Assembly: GCA_964030475.1 (NCBI GenBank) | Contig: CAXIPT010000008.1 | Location: 4,370,075-4,434,074 of the forward strand | Length of the DNA: 64,000 bases | Direction: 5' to 3' | Origin: Tethya wilhelma | Taxonomy: Eukaryota; Porifera; Demospongiae; Tethyida; Tethyidae | Shown here: positions 25,320 through 36,540 of the stretch, piece by piece | Numbering within the stretch: position 1 is the stretch's first letter | How the letters are laid out: the number at the start of each line of letters is the position of its first letter | Notes under the pieces: generated by a model | What the model was told of the DNA's origin: nothing | Database searches by the model: none | What the model saw: only the letters and a program-made list of their open reading frames with translations | Made by a program: the position numbers and the translations under genes

Positions 25320-27868
25320 GTTGTTGGTACACTGGGAAGTAGCTAAGGATAAGAGTGGGCAAATTGAATCGGAATTCTTGCTTGAATTGCTGCATCCAAT
25401 GAAACCATAGCAATGACACAAGAGGACAAAACACACAAAGGACACTCGTCATAGCTTCCTGCCACTTTAGAGGCTTCAATGTTTACCCCTCCACACACAC
25501 ACACACACACACGTAATGGTATGTACACTGGTAAGGCTTCCCTCACAAAGGGATAAGACTGACCTGCTTGAGAATAAGGTCGTGATGTGTTGACAGCAAC
25601 TGAGGCGGAAGGTCATCCAACTCAAGCTGGGTCTTCTTGATCGGCAGTGCGCTCTTAGCGCCTCTGCTCTTCTTTTTCTTCTTTCTACTAGCACCATCTT
25701 CCGAATCATCAGTGTCCACCTCCAGTCTCGGACGCTTCTCAGTGGGTGGGGCCAACTGTGGAATGGAATGGATGCCATTCTATTATTCTATACATGGAGA
25801 TGGCATTGTAGTTGGTCACATCAATGCTATACATGGTTATGTGTGCATCTCTCAGTGACATAGACACACACACAATACATCAGGGACTAAGTATGCAAGT
25901 GGAAGTAAAACAAAATGTAGAGGGCAACGTCAAATGCTTCCTTAAAAGGAAATACAAGCACTTACGTCATCATCAGCTGGTTTCTTGTGTTTGGCAGCTT
26001 TTACAGGAGATTTGCGTCCACCACCACCACCTTGGTGATGGTTCATGACCACCGGAGACGGTTTGTGAGCGATCCTCTTCCCCCGTTTGAACGGGCTCAC
26101 GGGACTCGTACTACGAGGACGACCTTCCTTCTTCCGCTCCCCAGAGTCGCTGGGACTTTTACTGCGACCGGTTGGAGGCGTGCTGGCTTTAGTCTTGGCA
26201 CCTTTTTGGACCTTGGAGACATGATGAGAAGTGACAGCCTCTTTCTGCGACACAAGGGTGACGTCAAGTAGAGTGTCAACACTATTTAACTTGTTGGTAA
26301 ACAGTACATCGTTGCATACCTTTGTACTTGTTTGGTCGGTTGAGGTGGCATTCGGATCTAAACCAAGGACCTTTTGTTGCTCTATTCGTTGCTTTCTCAT
26401 ATCTTCGAGGATCTTGCTCCTCTTCTCTTGAATCGAGATAGGGGGGCTAGAAGGACCTCCTGACTTAGCAGACTGTGCCAAATATACAATAATATTATGC
26501 GAGTACACATTCTTCTGTTTGTATGCACTGACATTCACGATTGTAAAACTTACTGGAGGCGATTTCTCCGTTTTCCCTTTTTTACCGCTGCTACTTGTTT
26601 TGGGAACAGCTGGTGACTTGCTTCTTCGTTTCTTATCACTTGTCCCTTCGCGGTTCTTTCCAGGTGAAGCACCTCTACTTGTACTTTGACCTTTACCACC
26701 AGCTCCAGTTGGCTGGAGAGATACAACACACATTTCTCACAATCAACTCAGCATAGGACGCGTACAAAACATGCACCTCTAAGAATTTTGGATTTACAAA
26801 GATGGTGGGGCTGGGAGGGTCGTCCATTGCTATGACCGGCCAGTTGGGGTCCAGAGCATGGACGTGACGATCGATGGCTGCTAGCTTACGAGTTGGAACG
26901 TAAGGAGGCCACGTCAGTCTTAGCTTGTGGAGAGCCTTCCTGGCATCTGGTTCAACCTAGGATGGATGGTAATATTACACAGTATGACAAGTGAGGAAGT
27001 GATGCAACAATGCTTGTATTACTGATCTGCAAACATTATCAGTACACAGTACAGTTCACAAGAAACAACAGCAGGCAAAGTAGGAACAATGAGTCATGAT
27101 CTATAATCACCCAAGCAAAAAAATTCACTTTGTAAGAAGGTGTGACCAGTTTATCAATTGTCCACCCACACTGCACCTTATCACATACTCTGTACCTTAA
27201 CATGAACCCACCCTCTGCATCCCACACATGTACATACATGCAACCACCCACCAATTAGAGTCAATATACCACATACCAACTTTTCAAAGCAGTGGCAGAA
27301 CACACCCACAATGATTCGGCTGATCTGATCCTTGTAGCTGGCAGACAAGTTCTTCAGAATTGAGTCCAGTAGATAAAGACAAGGTAGCTTCCAGTCAACT
27401 CGCACCTAATAAGAAAGAGAGAAAACATTTATTTTTTCCAGCTTGCCAGATCCGTGAAGCAAGCATTTTTAGCGTGAATAGCTTGAAAAACAATGCGTGG
27501 TGGAATTTTCATTGATTTATGTCATTCACAGTACATCAATGGATAAGAGAACACATGGCATAAGCCATTGTGCTCACTAAGTCCCAAAAGTGGGTCAAAG
27601 AAAACAAAAACTGAAAACATAGTGCTATAAATTTACAAAACTTAAAAATAAAAAGCTGACAGTTCAGAGAAAAGCTAGACTACCTAGCTACCTGCATAAT
27701 ATGAGACTCTATTTTCTCGACTATTGATGCAGCAAACATCTTGTAATTATCAGCAGCTCTGGTGAGGTCGTCTATGAGCGGCTTGGAGTTAAAGGTGAGG
27801 TCTTCGAGAGACTCCTGGAAGCGGCGGAGTGCCTTCTTCTTTTCATCGTTGATAGAAGTGGCGGCCAT
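23450..27868 (-). CDS. PCF11: PCF11 cleavage and polyadenylation factor
   Basis: Minus-strand exons: 27868-27692, 27405-27277, 26956-26777, 26712-about 26553, about 26473-26320, about 26250-25965, about 25757-25563, 25212-about 24581, about 24273-24016, about 23943-23765, and possibly 23548-23450. The first three exons form a CTD-interacting domain: KKKALRRFQESLEDLTFNSK, DWKLPCLYLLDSILKNL, and KALHKLRLTWPPYVPTRKL. Charged Ser/Lys and Pro/Arg-rich linkers follow, then the first zinc finger, with EPCTSCGLRFTNRSGEAYRN and HLDWHFKMNR. PCF11 binds Pol II CTD and drives 3' end formation and termination. The usual second C-x2-C finger is not visible. A candidate last exon (SGSLENSMSQLPSPVEVKQE, then a stop) follows a CA-repeat acceptor beside the N at 23581, so the C-terminus is uncertain. 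Confidence 0.87.
23528..23580. repeat. (GT)n microsatellite ending at N 23581
   Basis: On the minus strand this is (CA)n ending CACACAG before the possible last PCF11 exon. The N at its other end may hide PCF11 3' coding sequence. Confidence 0.9.
25262..25321. repeat. (GT)n microsatellite in a PCF11 intron
   Basis: A GT tract with one TTTG interruption, about 50 bases upstream (in gene sense) of the exon beginning at 25212. Confidence 0.9.
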
Positions 27869-28355
27869 ATTGTCTGTTTGGTTCACCAGTGCGGTCCCTG
27901 GCTACTCGAAGAGAGAAATGAGAAATTTAGAGAGAGAAAAGATGAGAGGGAGAGAAAGAAAAAGAGACTACCACATGTTGAATGGTGGCCATTTTGTTCA
28001 CTGCTGCGCTTGATTGGCTTGGCCCATGTGACCGGAAATAGAATGACGTCTTCGGATAAACGAAAAGCTGACTTGACAGCACAGCCACACATAGAGGGAT
28101 TCTGAGGGAGAAAAGGTGTCATTTGAAGCTTTCTCGGAGAAGAGCTGTGAATCATCACTTGGTTTAGTGAAGAGATTAAAGGTAAGCAGATGACTGTGTT
28201 GTTTGGTAAGCCTCTGATCCACCAAAACACAACCAAATAAAGACTAACAATGAATTTGGGTGTGGCTATTGTGTTAGTAATAAATATAGATAGTTGATAC
28301 TTTTCTTATTTGTCTGTTTTAGTTTATACCCTGTGTTTCTCTGGTAGTGGAGAGA
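27869..28355. promoter_or_regulatory. Shared promoter region of PCF11 and the RAB30-like gene
   Basis: The two start codons face away from each other across about 487 bases. A likely 5' UTR intron donor (TTAAAGGTAAGCAG, near 28177) belongs to the plus-strand gene. No TATA box was recognised. Confidence 0.55.
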
Positions 28356-29210
28356 ATGGAGACAGAATACGACTACCTCTTTAAGATAGTTCTTATTGGA
28401 GATGCTGGAGTCGGGAAGACCAGTATTGTTCGAAGATACACAGACGGGATCTTCACATCCGCCGGCATCCCAACCATTGGTGTGGACTTTTGTATAAAAA
28501 CCCTGCAGATTGGTTCAAGCGCCGTTAAAGTATGTTGCGATTGTTTGCATAAGGGTCATAAATTATTTGAGGTTTCATCATGTGACATGTGACTGCTGGG
28601 TCAGCCTCTGTTACTGGTGGTGATGACTCATTGCGAACTTGCTATGCATTTCTTTCTAACCACGAACATAACTCAGTTTAATTTATCAAAGTGTCGCAAT
28701 GATTGCGTCTCTAGTAATGAATGTGTGTATTGTATGTTGTTTTTGCAGCTCCAGATCTGGGACACGGCCGGTCAGGAACGGTTTAGAACCATCACTCAGA
28801 GCTACTACCGGAGTGCCGATGCTATAGTGCTCGTCTATGATATTGGTTCAGCCACGACGTTTAGAAACCTCCCGGAATGGCTGTCAGAGGTGGAGAGATA
28901 CGCCGGGAACAGTGTACACCGGATCCTCATTGGCAACAAGAGTGATCGGATGGACAGAGAGGTGACTCCCGAACTGGGGAAACAGTTTGCTCAAGAAAAT
29001 GACATGCCTTTTCTGGAGACGTCGGCAAAGAACGCCAACAACATAGAGGAGCTGTTCTCACAGCTGGCCAAGACCCTCCGAGACATGCACGTCGATAAGA
29101 AGTTAAAGAACCCTCATGCCAGTGGCTCTGCGGCGTCAAGACAACCAAACACTGTGTCTCTGACACAAAAGACTGAGCAGAGCTCCAGTGGAGGGGGTGG
29201 GTGTTGTTGA
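28356..29210 (+). CDS. RAB30: RAB30-like small GTPase
   Basis: Two exons: 28356-28529 and 28749-29210. The start METEYDYLFKIVLIG matches Rab30-type N-termini. All GTPase motifs are present: GDAGVGKT (P-loop), TIGVDF after switch I, WDTAGQERFRTITQSYYRSA (switch II), NKSD and ETSAK. The tail ends GGGGCC, a double-cysteine prenylation signal. LPEWLSEVERYAGN is closer to Rab30 than to Rab43 or Rab19, but this subfamily assignment is from memory of motifs only. Rab30 acts at the Golgi. The protein is about 212 residues, normal for a Rab. It shares an upstream region with PCF11. Confidence 0.85.
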
Positions 29211-29580
29211 TAGCCAGGGCAGCCACCAAGATAATGATAGGTTTTGTTTTTGCTTATTTTGTCGTCTCTGTTTTACAAATATATCCCCTGTATGATTTGT
29301 ACAGAACGTACGTAGAGTGAGAGAGTATATGTGTGTACGTAAAATTTATGATATTTGATATTATATCACTCCATTTATGAGAGATATGCTGCTAATTGCC
29401 AACTGGGAGGTACATATATATATATGTACACTACACTACCATTTTCAAAGGTCAAAAGTTCACAAGCCTTAGGAAAGTGACCTTTTTGTAAAGGTCGTCA
29501 TTGTATTTCGTCATGAGTATCCACTGACAAGAGACCATGTCAAGAGTAGTTCTAAAACTGTAACTAGACGTTGTGTGATC

Positions 29581-31501
29581 ATGCTGTGCTCTCCACTTGC
29601 ACAAAGATGGCTCACCTACATCACTGTCAGTTGTTTCTTCCTGGCTGGTGGGATTGAGTACAGTGTCATCTTGCCCACCATGTGGGACTACCTCAAGTCT
29701 AAGGACGGCGAAGAGTGGTTGTACGGACTGACACTGTCCGCTTTTAGCATCTCCAACCTCCTAACGGGACCCCTGTACGGGCTGGTGTTTGATAGAACTC
29801 ACATGACCAAAGCTATTGTCATCTTTGCCAACTTATTTGAGATTGGAGGTAAGTTTCTATGGTTTTATTTTACTATAATATAGCAGGGGAACAGTTATAC
29901 ATCTGCTATTATATAGCTGCTCTATTATCTGTGATTTTACCATGCACCAGTCAAGGATACATTTATTTAATAGTACATTATTATTTTCAAACACAGGCAA
30001 CTTCATGTACTTTGCTGCCACCTCCAAGTACATGATTCTGGGCAGTCGGTTCATAGTTGGCATAGGAGCAGGTGCAGCTGCAACTATCTTTGGTGAACTA
30101 GCTCGTACGACCACAAAGAAACAGCGAACGACTGTGTTCTCTGTGTTCATGGCAATGAGACAAATAGGACTCATTGTTGGTGAGGGAGAGGGGATAGAAA
30201 ATATATATCTGGTCCATCTGGTTTGAGAATGCCATCGGAAGTGAAATAATGAGATTCATGCATATGGGTTAAAATATAGCTAACTTTTGACTGCTAACCG
30301 ATTTCAAAATTTCAAGCATCATTGGAAAGCACTGGTTCTTCCCGTTCTTTTAGTTGCTTTTCCAGCTTCCTACGCCTAGATATTTAGAAAGTTATTCAAT
30401 TTTTTCTGCTGTCATTCTCACCAGATGGACTTTAATAAATCTACACAATCGTATTCACCATATAATAGGTCCCACATTCAACCTGTTCCTGAGAGTATTA
30501 AAATTTTACGCAATCATATTCACCATATACAGGTCCAGCATTCAACCTGTTCTTGAGAATACTAAAATTTAACATTGGACCATTTCCTGTCCACAAGCTA
30601 ACAGCTCCTGGCGTGAGTATAAAATGATTCACTACCTGTCATCAAGTGTTATACTTCCTGTGTATTAAATGTGTGTGTCGTGCCATTGTTATAGATCTTC
30701 ATGATGGTGGTGTGGATCGTGATTGAGGTAATGTTTCTATTCATGTTCTACCAGTCGCCTCCCATAAAAGAAGATGTAAAGAATCAACATTCGAACTCTC
30801 AGTCTCCTCTTCAAGCTAGTCCGTCACATGACAATCATGTGACAACAAAGAAAGGCCCTCTCTCCAATGGTATCATATCACCACCACTGCAATCGAGAGT
30901 TGACTTTCACAAAGAGACAAGTCCCCTTCTCTCCGAGATCTCAGACAGCTCCACCAATGAGCACAGAACACCAGTCATGAATGGCGGCATCCATCGCTCC
31001 CCATCTCTCCCTCCCCCTACCGGCTATGGTAGCATCCAGTCACCAGCTCCAACAGAAGATGATATAGAGAGTGGGAGTAATAGTTACGAGGAGATTGGTG
31101 AGCAAGAGAGGAGTGAAGAAGGTGTCGAGAGTCCATCAACGGCTGTGTCTGGTGTTGCTCGATTGAAGAGAGCGTGGAAGCATACCATTTGGATGATATC
31201 GGAATTACTGAGGGAGGAAATAGTTGTCCTATTGTCCGTTCTTTTCATGACAATGTTCAATCAGGCAACACTTGAGGTGATTACCCGCTACTATAATATT
31301 ATTGTTCTGACAATATTTTGTTGTGATAAATATACAATTTTTTTTGTGTCATGTGTCTCTGCAGGCCATGGTGGTTCCAATGGCTGAAAATTTACTGAAA
31401 TGGACCGAACTTCAAGTCAGCGTCTTCTACAGTGTAGCAGGAGCATTGGTAAAGAGATTTATACAACTAAATGTAGCTCAGCTGATATCCTTCGATGTTT
31501 C

Positions 31502-31555
<54 letters not shown>

Positions 31556-32421
31556 ATAGATCATATTTGCTTTTCTTATAGTGACTGCACTCAGCAGAAT
31601 CATTGGCGACAGGTAAACCACTCAATCTCAAGGCAATCGAATAAGATACCATACTTAACTTCATTTTGATTCCCCTCTTGTCCCTCCCAGATGGCAGATG
31701 CTAATTGGTCTGATCTTTGAATTGTTTGGCTATGTCTGGATGATTGCACTACTGGGAGAAGCAACTAGTGGTAGGTATCTACATACTTTTCATATAACAA
31801 TCACATAACAGTCATAGTTATTGTGTATATTATGAGACCTCTCTCTCTCTCTCTCTCTGCTCTTATGTAGACACTCCGTGGGTTCTTGAGAGGTTCATCG
31901 TTGGAGGTACATTCAATGTCTTTGGTCTCCCATTCTTCATCGTCACTGGTGCATCGCTCTACTCCAAGTTTCTACCTCAACACATCCAAGGTGAGTCCAC
32001 ATTTTCGTTGTCCACATTTGTATGTTGCTGTACATAATTATAGTAGCTCAGTGATAAGTGCATGTTGTACTAGAATTCAAATAACAGACCTTTATTATAA
32101 GGTTGGAATCCCAGGTAAATCTTGAGATTTTTTTCCATTGAATTTCCATGTGCAGGATTTGGCCAAGGTATTCGTAGATCGTGCCTCTCTCTGGCTACCA
32201 TTCTTGGTCCTCTATGGGCCGGGGGTGCTGTGGCATTCTCTAACTACTACATACTACTCGGTGTTCCTTGTGGACTCTTGTTGCTTGTCATGGTAAGCTA
32301 GGGTGTAAAATAAAGTAAATAAGAGTGATTTCAGTCTATTGTCTTTATATTACTGCAGGCATTGGTTGGTCTCTCCTACTCTCAGCTAAAAGAGCCTGGG
32401 AAAACAGCGTGTCGCTTTTAA
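29581..32421 (+). CDS. Major facilitator superfamily transporter, MFSD8/CLN7-like
   Basis: Ten exons: 29581-29848, 29997-30179, 30533-30612, 30695-31276, 31365-31448, 31560-31612, 31691-31770, 31871-31990, 32156-32292, 32359-32421. The first half has MFS helices including SRFIVGIGAGAAATIFGELA and MRQIGLIVGPAFNLFL. A long hydrophilic Ser-rich loop sits in exon 4, and further helices follow (FGQGIRRSCLSLATILGPLW). The RxxxGxGAG and GPxF motifs and the long central loop fit the MFSD8/SPX-MFS-like group of lysosomal or vesicular transporters. Substrate is not predictable. A decoy copy of the start of exon 3 lies just upstream (30469-30517). The 3' UTR begins with a CAA-rich run. Confidence 0.75.
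30446..30580 (+). repeat. Tandem duplication of intron end plus exon 3 start in the MFS gene
   Basis: CAATC(G/A)TATTCACCATATA followed by an AG acceptor and TCAACCTGTTC occurs twice, with exon starts at 30469 and 30533, 64 bases apart. Only the second copy reads on into INIGPF-type coding sequence, so the first is a decoy acceptor and exon fragment. Confidence 0.75.
31504..31551. repeat. (AC)n microsatellite before MFS exon 6
   Basis: A 48-base AC tract ending eight bases before the exon at 31560. Confidence 0.95.
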
Positions 32422-32678
32422 ATCATTCCTCTTCAAAACAACAACAACAACAATTACAACAGCAACAACAACAACAGTATTATTTAGTTTTTTAACTTCC
32501 TTTTCTTATGTCCATTATATGCACAATCAATTATGGCAAACCATTAGTCTTTTTTTTTGGTAATGGTCATCAAAAATTTTGAAATATCCGCGCCCTGCTG
32601 CGCGGAAGTATGTGCACGTGGCCTGTACTGTGCTGTAAGTTGCATCAGATGGCTACAGCTACCTATATCTAAGTCAAG

Positions 32679-34676
32679 ATGAAGAGCTGGAGGTCGCCAG
32701 TGATGCTGACGGCACCCTTGTTGATGTGTAACGCACAGAGAATAGCTACAGCTGGTTGCAGGACAGTGTGTAGCTGCACTCGGATCCCACGTGCAGAACT
32801 TGTTCTAAATAATGCCCACCATCATCCTAAGCTCTACAAAAAATCTGCAATAAATTTAACGAAGACCCGTGCAATCCATTCATCAAGTAAAGCCCACCAG
32901 TGTGCAGTCATTAGACAGCCATTTGAGAATCTATTTATCATTAACACCTCACACATGCACTCACAACAGGTAGCCTATCCAAAGAAGATTACTACAAAGT
33001 TCTTGGAGTTCCACGAAATGCCAGCCAGAAGGAGATCAAAAAAGCCTACTATGAGGTAGAAAAATCTTTTGCTGGGTAGTCTTCTTCATCAGTGACATTA
33101 ATATGCTTATGTATACCTGCAGCTGGCCAAGAAGTACCATCCTGATCGCAACAAGGAAGACCCACAGGCTGCCAAGAAATTCACTGAAGTTGGAGAAGCG
33201 TACGAGGTATAATGTGCAGTTGAATCGATCACACAAATATGCAGTGATGTCATCATTACATCGTGTGTTTTAGGTGCTAAGGGACGAGAACAAGAGACAG
33301 ATGTACGATGCAACGGGACATTCAGAGTACACTGCCACTGGCGGGGGACCTGGAGGAGCGGGTGGCTTCACTGCATCACAAGCTGAGGAAATATTTCGGC
33401 AGTTTTTTGGCGGAGATATGAATTTTGGTGGTGGATCGATTTTCGAGCAAGGCTTTGGTTCAACCACAAACACTCACCATCTGGTGCTCAACCTGACCTT
33501 CAATGAAGCAGTGAGAGGCTGCACCAAAGAGATGTCCATGAGAGTCCAGGGCACTTGTGAGAGGTGCTTTGGAAGCGGAGGGGAGCCAGGTACAAAGGAA
33601 CAGACCTGTCCTTACTGCCGAGGGACCGGCATGGTATGGTTGTACAAAAACATGATACCTACTACTGATGTGCTATATATGCATTACGATTTCAGGAAGC
33701 TATCAGCACTGGTCTCTTCCACATGAAGTCCACTTGTCGCAGATGTCATGGCCAAGGAAGGATCATCACCACTCCTTGTCGCCAGTGCTCGGGGAAGGGT
33801 ACTACCACACGCACACAGACAGTGAATGTCCAGGTCCCGGCTGGCGTGGAGAATGGACAAACAGTTAGAGTCCCTGTTGGCCACTCGGAGGCCTATGTCC
33901 AGCTCCAGGTCAGATTGAAAATAATGGCTGTTTTGCTATGGCACATGTACATTGTCAAGTATAAGGGGTTTTTTTCTTTTTCTTTTTGCTCTGTTTAGGT
34001 TCAAGATAGTGATATATTTACTAGAGATGGTTTTGACGTTCACTCTGATGCTAGTGTGAGCTTCACTCAGGCCATTCTTGGAGGAGAGGTGGCCATCCCT
34101 GGTCTCAATGGGCAGATTGTCGTCAAGGTGAGATCACATGACTGGTGACTGGTTGCATCACGCACATGATCAGCGTGCTTTGCCATTTTTGTCAGATTCC
34201 GGCTGGTGTCCAATCTCATCATAGAATTAGGTTATCAAACAGGGGCATCCCTAGATTGAATAGCTTTGGAAACGGAGACCACTATGTGCACGTCAAAATA
34301 CAAATACCAAAGTAAGTTAGTATCGATCAGATGAATACAAATCAAACATTTCAATGCAATCTGCTCTTTCAGGAAACTAACTTCCAGAGAAAGAGAATTA
34401 ATAACGGAGTTTGCAAAGATGGAAGATTTAAAGGATGGAAGTGTTGATGGAATTGAACAAGGTCAGAAAGTATAGTAGCTGGCATTCTTGGTGCTCATTA
34501 TTTAGAATGTTGGCTATTTCCCAGGCAGTGGTGAGACAGAAGACGAATCCAAGAAGCCAGTCGTCAGGAAAGAAGAGGAAAAAGGCATCTTGCAAAAGCT
34601 GAAGGAAGTGTTTTGGAAACCAGAAGAAGATAGCCAAGAGGAAGAGAAATCAAACAGTAGACAGAAAATGAGCTGA
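32679..34676 (+). CDS. DNAJA3: Mitochondrial DnaJ co-chaperone DNAJA3 (Tid1)
   Basis: Nine exons: 32679-32886, 32970-33055, 33123-33206, 33274-33633, 33696-33908, 33999-34127, 34196-34311, 34373-34461, 34525-34676. A basic, acidic-poor N-terminus ([19 protein letters not shown] across the first splice) looks like a mitochondrial presequence. The J domain follows with the HPD motif ([13 protein letters not shown]), then a Gly-rich linker. Four CxxCxGxG zinc-finger repeats come next ([32 protein letters not shown]), then the substrate-binding C-terminal domains ([20 protein letters not shown]). It stimulates mitochondrial Hsp70. The tail is Lys/Glu-rich. Convergent with UFM1, with about 150 bases between stop codons. 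Confidence 0.92.
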
Positions 34677-34827
34677 ACAAATTCATGTGCCGCCTTTTCA
34701 TGCTTTCATAAAGTGTTTGTACCGATTATTTATGTAAGAATCAAATTCAGTATAAATTATATTTGGAAAATAAAGATGGTGAAATGACGCTAATAGATAT
34801 ACAACCCTGACTGCATGGATACATGCA

Positions 34828-35438
34828 TTAGTCTGTTCTCCCTACTCTGTCTCTGGGGATGAGACGAAGCTCTGTACCATGCTTCAAAAAGATGGTCCCT
34901 AAACAACAAAAAGGTTTGTTGTAAGAGGCAAAAAAAAACCCTAAATAGTATACTTATCATACCTGCAGTCTGTGAGGGGTTGATTCCTATTCCATCTGTA
35001 CAGTGGGATAGAGAAAAGATGATCAATCATTGCCTTATGCCTACTCACAAGACTCACCATTGGTGATGATAGCACTAGTGGCAGGTGGAACCTTGAACTA
35101 CAAGTGATATAGAGTGGTACTTAAATAGAATAACTGCTTTATCGACACCATCGCACCATGCAGTATAACATTATACCTCTTCTGCTGCAAACTTGAGTAC
35201 AGCTGTGAATGGTGTGTTTTCAGGGACACTTAGACTGTGAAATAAATAACATCACTGTACATAAACTTATACAAATTTATCCCTGCATGTACAGCTGAAG
35301 ATAACTTACACTTTGTATGGGAGTTTAGGGTCAGATGTGAGTGTTATTTTGAAGGTGACCTTTGAAGTAGCCCTGTAGAAGAGATAGAATGGGTGAACAG
35401 TAAGGTAATATAGTCAAATAGTTCATAGTAATTTACAT
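34828..35438 (-). CDS. UFM1: UFM1 ubiquitin-like modifier
   Basis: Exons on the minus strand: 35438-35437 (only AT of the start codon), 35372 downward to the ACAAAGT|GTAAGT donor near 35310, 35234-35177, 35097-35058, 34994-34963, about 34909-34828. The spliced protein reads MATSKVTFKITLTSDPKLPY, then FTAVLKFAAEEFKVPPATSA, and ends RLIPRDRVGRTD. It is close to full-length animal UFM1, about 87 residues. UFSP proteases must remove the residues after the conserved VG to expose the conjugating glycine; here that tail is RTD. Ufmylation acts in ER protein homeostasis and ribosome quality control. The start codon is split by an intron (AT|G). Confidence 0.93.
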
Positions 35439-35616
35439 GTTCACATTCACTATGTCCTTTCTTGAGGTTTTATTTACACCACGTGGTTTGACCACATGAT
35501 TATTGATTACGTCAAAATGTAATAATACTTCCGGTTACTGATTGCACTTCCGCTTTTCAATCTTCCATTTATGGATTCGCATAATTAAAGGTAAACAAAC
35601 TGTACATTTTCACAGC
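35439..35616. promoter_or_regulatory. Shared promoter of UFM1 and Shisa-like gene 1
   Basis: About 178 bases separate the divergent start codons. The region holds CCACGTGG (an E-box) near 35478 and a TGATTACGTCA CRE-like word near 35505. Functional use is inferred. Confidence 0.5.
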
Positions 35617-36280
35617 ATGTCCACCATGTCAGTTTCTCAAAACAACATGTCTCTACTACTCCTAATAACGTTTATCTTCCTACAGACATTAATACGAGGT
35701 GAGTTGTTCAAATACTTAGAGTGAAAAGCCCGATTTTACGAGTCATTTACCTTTGCAGCTGATGCTCAGTCCATAGTGGACAATGAGAAGTATTGCAAGA
35801 AGTTTGGCTACTCGTGTGGAGAGCCCGACAGCCCGAGCTCAGAGAAGTACTGCTGTGCACAGAACAATGGAGGCTTTCCTGTCTACTCCTGTTGTAATCC
35901 ATACACTGGGTGAGACCATTCTCTGCCATATCCTACATGGACTTGAATAATTTGACGCTTGTACTGTCACACACCTACAGGCTATTCATTGGTCTAGGTG
36001 TGGGTATCCCTAGTATTATTGGCATCATTGTCCTGGTTGTAGTCCTCTACTGCCTGTGTGTGCGCTACCAGAACCGAAAGATGAGAGTGCTCCTCGAATC
36101 CTACGAGCGAGAGAGGAACACTAGTCCACAGAGAGAGGATACAAGTTTTGTAGCACCTCCCCCTTACACGCCTCTCCGGGGGGAAGAGGAACTGGACCCT
36201 GATGCTGAGCTCCCCCCGTACTCTGAGAATGATTTGTTCGCCGGTTCCACATCACCCACTAGCTTAGAGAGGACTGGCAG
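35617..36280 (+). CDS. Shisa-like membrane protein 1, cut in its last exon
   Basis: Exons 35617-35698, 35759-35909 and 35981-36280 (truncated at the N at 36281). Signal peptide (SLLLLITFIFLQTLIRADAQ), then a Cys-rich ectodomain of about 45 residues (YCKKFGYSCGEPDSPSSEKY, CCAQNNGG, YSCCNPYTG), then one transmembrane helix (SIIGIIVLVVVLYCLCV), then a cytoplasmic tail with PPPYTPLRG and ELPPYSEND, two PY motifs that can bind WW domains. This is the plan of the Shisa/WBP1/VOPP1-like adaptor family. The end of the tail is missing here but present reversed at 49811-50203, where it continues to LEDVPLISDDDEQK and a stop. Confidence 0.8.
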
Positions 36281-36281
36281 N
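36281..36281. other. Assembly join (single N), left breakpoint of the inverted block
   Basis: The N interrupts the Shisa-1 coding exon and is followed directly by ETFDH intron sequence carrying the dispersed CGAAAATTT repeat. Confidence 0.9.
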
Positions 36282-36464
36282 CACGAAAATTTACACCCCC
36301 GAAAATTTCCCGCTATACGGTAAGTAAGTTAGGAGAACAAAATTGCACTAGTGTGGCTTCTCGCAAGCGCCCTCTCTACGAGTGATCAGAAAAGTTTCGG
36401 CAAAGTTTAAGCCTTCCATGCAGTTGGTTTTTGTGTGTGTGTGTGTGTGTGTGTGGGTGCGTGG

Positions 36465-36502
<38 letters not shown>

Positions 36503-36540
36503 AAAAGAGTACTGCAGTTGTGTGCATGTGATTGCTAACT

